A stretch of 34,010 nt of DNA, from contig JACNGQ010000272.1 of NCBI GenBank assembly GCA_014384025.1, positions 1 to 34,010 on the forward strand, written 5' to 3'. Under the pieces are notes generated by a model, which searched no databases, was not told the DNA's origin, and saw only the letters and a program-made list of their open reading frames with translations. Shown piece by piece: positions 16,660 through 25,097 of this stretch. The position numbers and the translations under genes were made by a program. Position 1 is the first letter of the stretch. Each line of letters opens with the position of its first letter. This stretch comes from Planctomycetota bacterium (lineage in GTDB: Bacteria > Planctomycetota > Phycisphaerae > Sedimentisphaerales > Anaerobacaceae).

Positions 16660-17652
16660 ATGTTGTGGCAGGATAAGACAATTCTGGTTACGGGCGCTGC
16701 CGGATTCATTGGAAGTCATTTAGTGGAATTGCTGCTAAAATATGGTTCTAAGGTAAAAGCGTTTGTTCACTATAACAGTCGAAGCGACATTGGAAACTTG
16801 CGCTTTCTCCCTAAAGAAGCATTTGATCGAATTGAGGTGATTTTTGGTGATGTACGGGACAGTGGCAGTGTTGATCGAGCTGTCAGTGGGTGTGAATGCG
16901 TATTTCATCTGGCTGCTTTAATAGGGATACCCTACAGTTATCTTGCTCCTCGGAGTTATGTCGATACGAATGTTAATGGGTCCCTAAATGTCCTTGAGGC
17001 AGTTCATCGGCAAAGAATCCCGCGTATGATACACACCTCTACGAGTGAGGTGTATGGGACTGCGCAATATGAACCTATAGATGAGAATCATCCCCTCCAG
17101 GGTCAGTCACCATATAGTGCCAGTAAGATCGGCGCAGATATGCTGGTCGAGAGCTACTATCGAAGCTTTGGCCTGGCCGCCACCATTCTTCGACCATTCA
17201 ATACCTATGGGCCAAGGCAGTCAGCAAGGGCAGTTATTCCAACCATAATTAGTCAATTGCTGTCAGGTAAGGAGTTTGTCAGGCTCGGCTCGCTGGAACC
17301 CGAACGGGATCTCACGTTTGTCGAGGATACTGCAAGGGCGTTTGTTGCTGCTGCGGAATCAGAGGAAATGCTGGGAAAAACTGTTCACATTGGTAATGGA
17401 AAGTCGATAAGCATAGGTAAACTTGCAGAGATGTTGGTGGAGATGATAAATCCGAATGCCCAGATTGTTTGCGATGAAAAGCGAGTGCGTCCTTTGAAAA
17501 GTGAAGTTATGAAGCTCATTTGTGATTATTCTAAGGCCGAATCTGATATGGAGTGGAAGCCTACGGTCTCACTGACCGAGGGTCTTGGGCGGACAATTGA
17601 ATTTGTCAGGCAACAAACGGACCATTATAACACGGACAACTATGCAGTTTAA
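16660..17652 (+). CDS. NAD-dependent nucleotide-sugar dehydratase/epimerase (extended SDR, LegB-like)
   Basis: This 330-residue extended SDR is most like the 4,6-dehydratases of the LegB/GDP-mannose-dehydratase-like group. The Rossmann motif is TGAAGFIGSHLVE (G12, G15, G18). The catalytic set is TSTSEVYG with S127-T128-S129-E130 and Y152-S-A-S-K156. LRPFNTYGPRQSARAVIPTI and RVRPLKSEV are typical of this subgroup. It probably converts an NDP-hexose to its 4-keto-6-deoxy form for the polysaccharide. It starts a three-gene cassette with the nucleotidyltransferase (40 bases later) and the RMD-like reductase; the cassette's base composition is more GC-rich than the genes on both sides. A decayed homologue lies just upstream. 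The exact substrate is uncertain, and the ATG at 16660 has no clear Shine-Dalgarno. Confidence 0.85.
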   Translation: MLWQDKTILVTGAAGFIGSHLVELLLKYGSKVKAFVHYNSRSDIGNLRFLPKEAFDRIEVIFGDVRDSGSVDRAVSGCECVFHLAALIGIPYSYLAPRSYVDTNVNGSLNVLEAVHRQRIPRMIHTSTSEVYGTAQYEPIDENHPLQGQSPYSASKIGADMLVESYYRSFGLAATILRPFNTYGPRQSARAVIPTIISQLLSGKEFVRLGSLEPERDLTFVEDTARAFVAAAESEEMLGKTVHIGNGKSISIGKLAEMLVEMINPNAQIVCDEKRVRPLKSEVMKLICDYSKAESDMEWKPTVSLTEGLGRTIEFVRQQTDHYNTDNYAV

Positions 17653-17692
17653 TGGTTTTGTGCTGTGAGCTATCTGAGAACGGGAGAATAAT

Positions 17693-18418
17693 ATGCGTGC
17701 TGTAATATTGGCTGGTGGCAAAGGAACGCGTTTATTACCTTACACAACAACAATCCCCAAGCCCTTAGTACCGGTGGGAGATATGGCTATTATGGAAATA
17801 GTTGTTCATCAGTTGAGTCGCTGTGGTTTCAATCATATAACGGTGGCTGTGAATCATCAAGCGCAACTGATTAGGGCCTATTTCGAAGATGGCAAACGGT
17901 GGGGTATTACAATAGATTATTCTATGGAAGATAAACCACTTGGCACAATGGGTCCTCTCAGGTTGATTGATGACTTGCCCGAGCATTTCCTCGTCATGAA
18001 CGGTGATGTTCTGACGGATATCAATTATGCTGATTTTTATCAATCGCATATAGATAGCGGGTCAATTGGTACAGTTGCTATATATAAACGTGATGTAAAA
18101 ATTGACTTTGGTGTTCTTGGTTTTGGCGGTGAGAAGAATCTAATCTCGGAGTTTGTTGAAAAACCTGTAGAACATTTTTGTGTTAGTATGGGTGTTTATG
18201 CGTTTTCAAGGGAGATAATGAAGTACATCCCCGAAGCGAAGCCCTTTGGTTTTGATGACCTGATGCTCAAGCTCATTGCAGAAAAACAAGATATTCGGGC
18301 TCATCCATTTACTGGATACTGGCTTGATATCGGTCGTCCTGAAGATTACGATAGAGCAAACAATGAATTTGAAGAGATCATAGATCGGCTTTTACCGCCA
18401 AAGCCCAAGTCAAAGTAA
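17693..18418 (+). CDS. Sugar-1-phosphate nucleotidyltransferase (mannose-1-phosphate guanylyltransferase-like)
   Basis: This 241-residue protein is a nucleotidyl transferase family enzyme that makes an NDP-sugar from a sugar-1-phosphate and an NTP. It opens with MRAVILAGGKGTRLLPYT, the nucleotide-binding loop, and IPKPLVPVGD with the conserved K23. VMNGDVLTD has the metal-binding aspartate D105. The segments EFVEKP, VYAFSREI and GYWLDIGRPEDY complete the sugar-binding core. The short length means the left-handed beta-helix tail of larger homologues is absent. It has a good Shine-Dalgarno (GGGAG before ATG). Its position between a 4,6-dehydratase-like gene and an RMD-like gene suggests GDP-mannose or a related donor, but NTP choice cannot be read from the sequence. 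Confidence 0.88.
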   Translation: MRAVILAGGKGTRLLPYTTTIPKPLVPVGDMAIMEIVVHQLSRCGFNHITVAVNHQAQLIRAYFEDGKRWGITIDYSMEDKPLGTMGPLRLIDDLPEHFLVMNGDVLTDINYADFYQSHIDSGSIGTVAIYKRDVKIDFGVLGFGGEKNLISEFVEKPVEHFCVSMGVYAFSREIMKYIPEAKPFGFDDLMLKLIAEKQDIRAHPFTGYWLDIGRPEDYDRANNEFEEIIDRLLPPKPKSK

Positions 18419-18432
18419 TTGCCAAGAAAAAA

Positions 18433-19389
18433 ATGACAGAAAATCGTCTATTAGTGACAGGTGCAACCGGTTTTGTGGGCAGTTGGACCCTGCGGCATTG
18501 GCGTACAGTCCATCCTGAAGTTGAAGTATGGGCTACCAGCAATCAATCCGCAAGTATCGCTGAATTATCATACAAATTTTCGGTATTTGACTTACGTGAT
18601 GGTAATGCTGTTCGAGAATTTGTTCGTGCATGTAATCCCACACAAGTAATTCATTTGGCGGGCCTTGTGGCCGATGCGTCACTTGCTGAACATCTTGCAG
18701 TAAATGTCATTGGTACCGAGAATCTTTATCACGCCTTAGCAGATATGGACGATTCCCAGGAAATACGAATTGTCCAGGCAGGGACGGCAGCAATTTACGG
18801 CCAAGTTTGGCCAGGGGAACTGCCGATATCTGAAAAGAATCCATTTCGGCCTCTGACGGCATACGCGATGAGCAAGATGGCTCAAGACTACCTGGCTGAC
18901 ATGTTATGGCGTACTCGAGGTTTAGGTATCATTCGGGCACGAATATTCAATCTATTTGGGCCAGGTCAGCCCGGGCATATAGTGCCGGCTACTTTCATTA
19001 GACAACTTAAGGCAATAAATGAAGGTGATTTACTGAAGGTGGGCAATCTTGCAACTCGCCGGGACTTTGTGGATGTTCGGGATGTGGTGTTGGCTTTTGA
19101 TAGACTACTGACTGATGGTCGGCCTGGTGAGGCATACAATATCGCCTCTGGGAAAAGCATTGCTATTCGGGATATCCTGAACGATCTGATAAGTATGTCA
19201 CGCCTTAACGATATATCTATAAAGCCGGAGTACGAGAGGATACGAAAAAACGATGTGCCTGATGTTTTTGGAGATATTACTGCGATTGCTGAGACTGTCG
19301 GTTGGCAACCGCAGATTTCCTTGAAGGAATCTTTGGATGCCATGTGGAAGGAAGATTTCAGCGATCATACAAGTGTCAACTTAGGTTAA
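18433..19389 (+). CDS. NAD(P)-dependent nucleotide-sugar reductase/epimerase, RMD-like
   Basis: This 318-residue extended SDR resembles GDP-4-keto-6-deoxy-D-mannose reductase (RMD), the second step to GDP-D-rhamnose. The Rossmann motif is TGATGFVGSW (from T9). The catalytic region is AGTAAIYGQV with T118 and Y144-A-M-S-K148. RIFNLFGPGQPGHIVPATFI and LATRRDFVDVRDVV are the substrate-side segments that match RMD-type proteins, and AYNIASGKSIAIRDIL follows. It begins 14 bases after the nucleotidyltransferase, so the two are co-transcribed. With the gmd gene at 23931 it could complete a GDP-D-rhamnose route. Another 4-keto-reductase or C4 epimerase role is possible. Confidence 0.78.
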   Translation: MTENRLLVTGATGFVGSWTLRHWRTVHPEVEVWATSNQSASIAELSYKFSVFDLRDGNAVREFVRACNPTQVIHLAGLVADASLAEHLAVNVIGTENLYHALADMDDSQEIRIVQAGTAAIYGQVWPGELPISEKNPFRPLTAYAMSKMAQDYLADMLWRTRGLGIIRARIFNLFGPGQPGHIVPATFIRQLKAINEGDLLKVGNLATRRDFVDVRDVVLAFDRLLTDGRPGEAYNIASGKSIAIRDILNDLISMSRLNDISIKPEYERIRKNDVPDVFGDITAIAETVGWQPQISLKESLDAMWKEDFSDHTSVNLG

Positions 19390-19489
19390 TGATGAGAAAT
19401 TATATTATGGTCTTTTGATTGAGAGGCGTAATTTACTCTGTTTTTGGATACAATTTTATCATGAGAGGAAGTAGTTTTAGAAGCTATTA

Positions 19490-20797
19490 ATGGGTAATCA
19501 TTTAAAAGAATATTTTAGATCTAAGGGAACAAAAGATATTTTAGTTGTATCCAGCGGCAAAATAGTTGCATCTGGACTTGGATTCTTTGCAAGCATTATA
19601 TTAGCCAGGGAATTAGGGCCCGAGGACTTCGGTTTGTTTTCACTTTCATTGGCAATGATGATAGTAATTTCCGGAATTACAGGTGGAAGCATAGACCAGG
19701 CTACTGTAAAATTCTCTTCCTTTTATCTTAATAGAGATAAGAAAAAGGCTGAATTAATTTTTCACACAACCTTTAAGATAAAGATAATAATAGGTTTATT
19801 TTTGCTACTCGCAGGCTTACTTATAAGTAAGCCCATATCACGGATTATTTTTACGGAAGCAGGATTAGAAAAACTTGTAACTCTTTCTTTTATCGGGGCC
19901 ATTGGTATCATCTTTATGGGTTATGTGCTTGCATTCTTGCAGTCGCATCAGACATTTGGTAAGCACATCCTCTTGGAAGTATTAAACAACTTCATGAAGC
20001 TTGGCATTATCGGAGTCATGCTGCTCATAAATGTCCTTAATCCTATAAATTCAATGGTCGTATTCGTTGTGGCTCCTTTTTTGACTTTCCTTGTGGGCTT
20101 AACAATTATTCCAAAGACTTTCCTTAAAACCAGCAATTCACATGAAAGTTTATTACCCGAGATAATCCATTTCAGTAAGTGGATAGTGCTTTCTTACATA
20201 ATTTTCGCGATGTACAGACGTATGGATATTTTTTTGCTAAACTACTTAGGGGAGTTCCAGGCAGTTGGTATATATTCGGCGGCATTTATTATGGCATCCA
20301 TGCTGGACCTGGTGGCAGTGTCATTGTTTGTTGTGGTTTTTCCCAAAGTAAACAGGTTTATAACGAGGAATGAATATGTGAACTTCTTAACAAAGTTCTT
20401 AACATATGCCATACCATTATATATCCTCACCTGTGTTGTTTTCTTGTGCATGTCGAAATTCCTCGTTATTAAGTTCTATACTGCCGACTTCGCCGATTCT
20501 GTGTCCATACTGAGGATACTTGTGCCTGGTTATGCCGTCTATATGATAGCACTACCTCTCAGTGCGATTATCCTCGCAAGGAATAAACCTCAGTTAATAG
20601 TGTTAATCGATTTTATTACTCTTTTGGTTATGTTTATTGGAAGCATATCACTTATACCTTTATACGGAGCAAAAGGTGCCGCCGTTGCGGCCCTTATCTC
20701 AAATTTGATATTTCTGATACTCATCATAAGCTGGATCATTAAAGAAGTAAGGAACATTCCTTCTGTGGAAAGTGCTCCTGTTATGGCTGGTAACTAA
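19490..20797 (+). CDS. Wzx-type polysaccharide flippase
   Basis: This 435-residue membrane protein of the MOP/polysaccharide-biosynthesis family has about 12 hydrophobic segments. The start of the first helix region, GLGFFASIILARELGPEDFGLFSLSLA, is the family signature (quoted segments from residues 30-55: RELGPEDFGLFS). RMDIFLLNYLGEFQAVGIYSA in the middle and the paired helices near the end also match. It moves undecaprenyl-linked repeat units across the inner membrane. It sits 100 bases after the GC-rich cassette, and the AT-rich composition of the main locus resumes here. Confidence 0.92.
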   Translation: MGNHLKEYFRSKGTKDILVVSSGKIVASGLGFFASIILARELGPEDFGLFSLSLAMMIVISGITGGSIDQATVKFSSFYLNRDKKKAELIFHTTFKIKIIIGLFLLLAGLLISKPISRIIFTEAGLEKLVTLSFIGAIGIIFMGYVLAFLQSHQTFGKHILLEVLNNFMKLGIIGVMLLINVLNPINSMVVFVVAPFLTFLVGLTIIPKTFLKTSNSHESLLPEIIHFSKWIVLSYIIFAMYRRMDIFLLNYLGEFQAVGIYSAAFIMASMLDLVAVSLFVVVFPKVNRFITRNEYVNFLTKFLTYAIPLYILTCVVFLCMSKFLVIKFYTADFADSVSILRILVPGYAVYMIALPLSAIILARNKPQLIVLIDFITLLVMFIGSISLIPLYGAKGAAVAALISNLIFLILIISWIIKEVRNIPSVESAPVMAGN

Positions 20798-20874
20798 CTT
20801 CTGAAAATGCTCAACATTTTTCTACAAAAGTATCACATGCAAGATTAAGGTTTACGTTCATCATAAATAAGATT

Positions 20875-21738
20875 ATGAAGGCTATCATTACAGGAACGCT
20901 TAAAAGGATATTATATATTGGGGGGTTTTGTGCCTTAACAAAACAAATAAGAATATTATTTTATCATTCGGTAGATAATAGCGGCTCTCCTTTATCGACT
21001 TCCATAGAAACATTTGAAAAACAAATGTCTTACTTAAAAAAAAAGGGATACCGTACGATATCATTATCTCATTACATTAACAATATATATCAAAAACATA
21101 CTCAACACAAAAAATTAGTACTTATTACTTTTGATGATGGTTTTAAAAGTACCTATCTTCATGCATTTCCTGTATTGAAAAAATATGGTTTCTTAGCCAC
21201 CGTCTTTTTGACTACTGATTATATCAATGGATTGGCTGGCTGGATAAAAAGAGACATAAATTTAATAGAGGATAGAATATTCAATTCATCAATAAGTAAA
21301 AAGGAGCTCCAGGAGATTACGAAAGCTTCTGATTTTCCCCTGATGACATGGGAAGAAATAAAGGAGATGGACGACTACGGAATGGAATTTGGTTCACACA
21401 CGTCGAGCCATATCTGGTTGGGAAAAACCACAACAGAGGAAATATTGGAGGATATCAAGAGATCTAAGGCTATAATCGAGGAAAAGCTTAACAAGCCCGC
21501 AGATTTTTTTTCCTACCCTTACAGTGACTATAAGCCTGAGACTAAGGAGATTGTCAAGGATCTCGGTTTCAGGGCGGCATGCGGAGGGGATCCGAGAGCG
21601 GACAGATCAGCCAATGACCTCTTCGGGCTAAAGAGAACGGGCCCTTTTCCTGCAGAGAATTTTTTTGAATTCAAATTCATCTTTTCAGCCGCCTTTGACT
21701 GGTACATCGGCCTGGTAGTAAGGCTTAAAGGTATGTAG
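20875..21738 (+). CDS. Polysaccharide deacetylase (NodB homology domain)
   Basis: This 287-residue protein carries the NodB/CE4 fold, which removes N- or O-acetyl groups from glycans using a metal. Motif 1 is LITFDDGF with D87 and D88, and motif 2 is GSHTSSH with metal ligands H175 and H179. FFSYPYSDYKPETKEIV stands for motif 3. The N-terminus (about 1-25) is mildly hydrophobic and could anchor the protein, but no clear signal peptide is visible. It lies between the flippase and a GT2 transferase, so it may modify the lipid-linked repeat or the exported chain. It could remove acetyls from HexNAc residues, which is inference. Confidence 0.9.
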   Translation: MKAIITGTLKRILYIGGFCALTKQIRILFYHSVDNSGSPLSTSIETFEKQMSYLKKKGYRTISLSHYINNIYQKHTQHKKLVLITFDDGFKSTYLHAFPVLKKYGFLATVFLTTDYINGLAGWIKRDINLIEDRIFNSSISKKELQEITKASDFPLMTWEEIKEMDDYGMEFGSHTSSHIWLGKTTTEEILEDIKRSKAIIEEKLNKPADFFSYPYSDYKPETKEIVKDLGFRAACGGDPRADRSANDLFGLKRTGPFPAENFFEFKFIFSAAFDWYIGLVVRLKGM

Positions 21739-21814
21739 TGTAAGTGGCTGACTGTACATCTGGCCAAACACAGGTTAAAATATGCTCTTAAATCTATAGA
21801 AACTGTATTATATT

Positions 21815-22744
21815 ATGATAAACAATTCCAAGTCTTACATCGATCTTTCTATTATTATTGTCAACTATAATACAAAGAAAAAATTAGATGAATGTCTTTA
21901 TTCTCTATATAATAATATCAGCAATATTTCCTTTGAAGTCATCGTCTCAGATAATCATTCCTTGGACGACAGCATAAATATGCTCGAAAAGAATTACCCT
22001 GAAGTAAGCTTGATTAAAAATGAAAGAAATCTGGGTTTTGCTAAGGCTAATAATAAAGCACTGTCTATTGTAAAGGGTAAGTACATCCTTTTGCTAAACA
22101 GCGATACAATAGTTCCAAAATTATCAATCAGTAATATGATTGACTTCCTGCGAAATCACAAAGAAGTTGGGGCTGTCGGAGCAAAGATGCTATATCCCGA
22201 TCATACCACTCAAAGAACTGCCAGAAGGTTTCCCAATCCAATGGCATTTTTCTTTGGTAGAAAGTCAATATTAACATTATTAATGCCGGAAAACAGATTC
22301 TCCAAAAGATACATGATGTATGACCGGGAACAACAGGAAGAACCTTATGAAGTGGACTGGGTATCCGGGGCGGGATTAATGATAAAAAAAGAAGTCGTAC
22401 AGCAAGTCGGCCTTTTAGATGAAAGATTTTTTATATATTGGGAGGACGCAGACTGGTGTTTTAGAATAAAACAGAAGGGATGGAAGATCTTCTGTATCCC
22501 GACCGCTCCAATAATCCATCACGAAGGCGGTAGCAGCAATAATTGTAAGTTAAAACTAATCATGCACTTTCACAAAAGCGTTTTTTTATTTTATCGTAAG
22601 CATTACATAAAATCCAATCTTAATCCGATGTGTGCTATAGCTGCTGTGGGTTTAAGCTTTAGGGCATTAATCCTGTGCATAATCAGTATCTTAGGCACTT
22701 CTATGAAAAGACTGGCTGGGCAAAACAACGGAAAGCTAAAATGA
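21815..22744 (+). CDS. GT2-family glycosyltransferase (rhamnosyltransferase-like)
   Basis: This 309-residue GT-A inverting glycosyltransferase has the family pattern SIIIVNYNTKKKLDECL, VIVSDNHSLDDS, NLGFAKANNKAL and LLLNSDTIVP, with D97 as the metal/nucleotide aspartate. WVSGAGLMIKKEVV and FIYWEDADWCFRIKQKGW are the acceptor-side motifs common in the WbbL rhamnosyltransferase group. A hydrophobic segment near 265-285 may associate with the membrane. It would add one sugar to the repeat unit. Its sugar is not certain, although a rhamnose would fit with the RMD/Gmd genes in the locus. No Shine-Dalgarno is evident before the ATG. Confidence 0.92.
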   Translation: MINNSKSYIDLSIIIVNYNTKKKLDECLYSLYNNISNISFEVIVSDNHSLDDSINMLEKNYPEVSLIKNERNLGFAKANNKALSIVKGKYILLLNSDTIVPKLSISNMIDFLRNHKEVGAVGAKMLYPDHTTQRTARRFPNPMAFFFGRKSILTLLMPENRFSKRYMMYDREQQEEPYEVDWVSGAGLMIKKEVVQQVGLLDERFFIYWEDADWCFRIKQKGWKIFCIPTAPIIHHEGGSSNNCKLKLIMHFHKSVFLFYRKHYIKSNLNPMCAIAAVGLSFRALILCIISILGTSMKRLAGQNNGKLK

Positions 22745-22942
22745 AGATTGGTATAGTTGACCGGTAATACCAAGTCTGATTATTAATTGCGCTGAGCATA
22801 TTCAATAAAGCAAACTGATTTGACTATTTCCTTATCAAAAGAGCAGCTTTTTGCCGTGCATCAACCGCAGCAAGGCGAAGGGCATTATAATCGGCATAAA
22901 TTCTATTGGCCCAATGGCATTGAACTCTTATAAAATAATCTC

Positions 22943-23824
22943 ATGAAAAAATTATTAAATATATTGGCCTGCCCTGTTTGCAAACAACCCGTGGAACTCA
23001 ACAAAGAACACAGCAAATTACTTTGCACCTCATGCCATCAGCAATATAAGATAAAAGATAATGTGCCCAGGATGCTGGATGAGGAAAGTGAAAAAGAAAT
23101 AAAGGATTATATAAATTCATCAGATGGGCAGAATATGGTGAAAGAGTATGACAAAAAAGGACTTTTTCTGAAATTATACAAGACTGCGGTTAAGATAACG
23201 GGGGGCAGCAATTTCCACACACCTGTCAAAAAAAGACTTCAAAGCATTATTGATTCAACCGGAGAAAACGGCTTTGTGCTGGAAATCGGATCAGGCAACC
23301 ACAGACTGGATGAAAAGGTTATCAACTTTGATATATGTCATTTTAAAAACGTAGATGTTGTAGGCAATGGATCCAAACTTCCTTTTCAGAATGAGTCAAT
23401 TCATGCTATAATGCTTCTTGCCGTTCTGGAACACACTCGACAGCCTCAAAAAGTTATTGATGAGTGCTACAGAGTTTTAAAGAAAGATGGAATTATCTAT
23501 GCAGAAGTCCCTTTTGTATTTAGGTATCATTCTTATCCAACAGATTTTTGGAGATTTTCACTACAGGGGGTAGATGAGCTGTTTCATAAATTCAGTAAAC
23601 AGGACGTTGGTGTATGTGTCGGCCCAAGCTCTGGCCTCTTGACATTCCTAACACATTATGCAACTCTATTCTCCTTTTCCAATAATTTCTTTATCAATCG
23701 CTTAATAAAAGGTTTGACATTTTGTTTTCTGTTTCCATTAAAATATCTGGACTTATTATTAGTTAAGAACCAGAGAGCTCATGAATTAGCTGCCGGCATC
23801 TATTTTATGGGTGAAAAGAAATGA
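22943..23824 (+). CDS. Zinc-finger-containing class I SAM-dependent methyltransferase
   Basis: This 293-residue protein has an N-terminal Trm112-like zinc motif (C10-x2-C13 in ILACPVCKQP and C28-x2-C31 in LLCTSCHQQY) and a class I methyltransferase domain. VLEIGSGNHRLDEK is the SAM-binding loop, and VVGNGSKLPFQNESIHAIMLLAVLEH covers motif II/III with the family pattern. PTDFWRFSLQGVDELF is a frequent signature of polysaccharide-locus methyltransferases. It probably O-methylates a sugar of the repeat or caps the chain. The C-terminal 60 residues are hydrophobic. It precedes gmd by 106 bases. Confidence 0.88.
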   Translation: MKKLLNILACPVCKQPVELNKEHSKLLCTSCHQQYKIKDNVPRMLDEESEKEIKDYINSSDGQNMVKEYDKKGLFLKLYKTAVKITGGSNFHTPVKKRLQSIIDSTGENGFVLEIGSGNHRLDEKVINFDICHFKNVDVVGNGSKLPFQNESIHAIMLLAVLEHTRQPQKVIDECYRVLKKDGIIYAEVPFVFRYHSYPTDFWRFSLQGVDELFHKFSKQDVGVCVGPSSGLLTFLTHYATLFSFSNNFFINRLIKGLTFCFLFPLKYLDLLLVKNQRAHELAAGIYFMGEKK

Positions 23825-23930
23825 TATCTTTTTTAAAGCATTCAATGATAGGGTATTGTCTGCCCACCTTTTGCCAAACAGACAACGTAGATCGAAAGCA
23901 GATTCTGTTTTATGAAAGAGGTAAAATTCT

Positions 23931-24926
23931 ATGAAAAAAAGAGCATTGATTACAGGTATTACCGGCCAGGATGGTTCCTACCTGGCCGAATTCTTGCTTA
24001 CACAGGGCTACGAGGTGCATGGCATTATTCGGAGAGTAGCGCTTGAGGACCCTGAGCATAGGTTAATGCGAATACAGCACCTCCAAGGTAAGGTTCAATT
24101 ACATGCTGCTTCACTAGAAAGTCACCCGAGCATATTCAAAGTAATAAGTACGGTAAAACCACATGAATGCTACCACCTTGCAGCACAAAGCTTTGTGGCT
24201 TATTCTTTCGAGGACGAGTTTTCAACTTTGAACACCAATATCAATGGAACTCACTATGTCTTGTCAAGTATCAAAGAATGTGCGCCAAAATGCCGATTTT
24301 ACTTTGCAGCTTCCAGCGAAATGTTTGGCAACACAGACATGGTACCACAAAATGAAACCTCCCGACTTCAACCCAGGTCGGCTTACGGAATTTCTAAAGT
24401 GGCGGGCTATCATCTCACCAGGAACTACCGTGAGGCCTATGGTATAAAAGCCTGGTGTGGAATGCTTTACAACCACGAGTCGCCAAGGAGAGGGCATGAA
24501 TTCGTTACACGGAAAATTAGCATGCATGCTGCGAAAATAAAGCTGGGATTGACCAATGAAATTTATTTAGGAAACCTTGATGCAAAAAGAGACTGGGGAC
24601 ATGCCAGGGAATATGTCAAGGCAATGTGGCTCATGCTCCAGCAAGATAGACCTTCAGACTATGTGATTGCAACTGGACAATCGCATTCCGTGAAGGACTT
24701 TTTGAATACTGCATTTTCGCACGTGGGCCTTAACTATCGCGATTATATTAAAAGTAACCCAGAGCTTATCAGGCCAGCAGATATACAAATCCTTGTTGGT
24801 GATAGTAGCAAAGCAAAGCGTGAGCTCGACTGGAAGTATAACGTTTCATTTACAGAGCTTGTCCAGGAAATGGTTGATGCGGACCTGGAATTAATAAAAG
24901 AAACGTTAAAGAGCAAAAATCACTAA
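23931..24926 (+). CDS. gmd: GDP-mannose 4,6-dehydratase
   Basis: This 331-residue extended SDR converts GDP-D-mannose to GDP-4-keto-6-deoxy-D-mannose. Signatures are LITGITGQDGSYLAEFL at the start (NADP-binding), YHLAAQSFVAYSFED, the catalytic AASSEMFG (S128, S129, E130) and SAYGISK (Y152, K156), and MLYNHESPRRGHEFVTRKI, which is diagnostic for Gmd. LGNLDAKRDWGHAREYVKAM and PADIQILVGDSSKAKRELDW complete the family set. The product feeds GDP-D-rhamnose (with the RMD-like gene at 18433) or another 6-deoxy sugar. It has a good Shine-Dalgarno (AGAGG, eight bases before the ATG). It is the last gene of the + strand locus, and its composition is closer to the right-hand backbone. Confidence 0.93.
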   Translation: MKKRALITGITGQDGSYLAEFLLTQGYEVHGIIRRVALEDPEHRLMRIQHLQGKVQLHAASLESHPSIFKVISTVKPHECYHLAAQSFVAYSFEDEFSTLNTNINGTHYVLSSIKECAPKCRFYFAASSEMFGNTDMVPQNETSRLQPRSAYGISKVAGYHLTRNYREAYGIKAWCGMLYNHESPRRGHEFVTRKISMHAAKIKLGLTNEIYLGNLDAKRDWGHAREYVKAMWLMLQQDRPSDYVIATGQSHSVKDFLNTAFSHVGLNYRDYIKSNPELIRPADIQILVGDSSKAKRELDWKYNVSFTELVQEMVDADLELIKETLKSKNH

Positions 24927-25097
24927 AAAAGGAGCCGCTCAAATAGGTGGCTGACTGAATTATAAATAATAGCATCTTCTATCACGCTGCCAACATACAC
25001 ATCCGAAACAGCACGTTCGATGATATTTTATGTTCTTTTGCCTTTTATGATTCATTGGCATAGCGCATGATTCGAAGCGTCATGTTCCTGTTTCAAC

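Noticed and set aside
22741-22767. Eight-codon frame MKIGIVDR overlapping the GT2 stop by ATGA
   Set aside because: It looks like the start of a lost downstream gene, but the following bases give no readable protein in any frame, so a relic cannot be supported.
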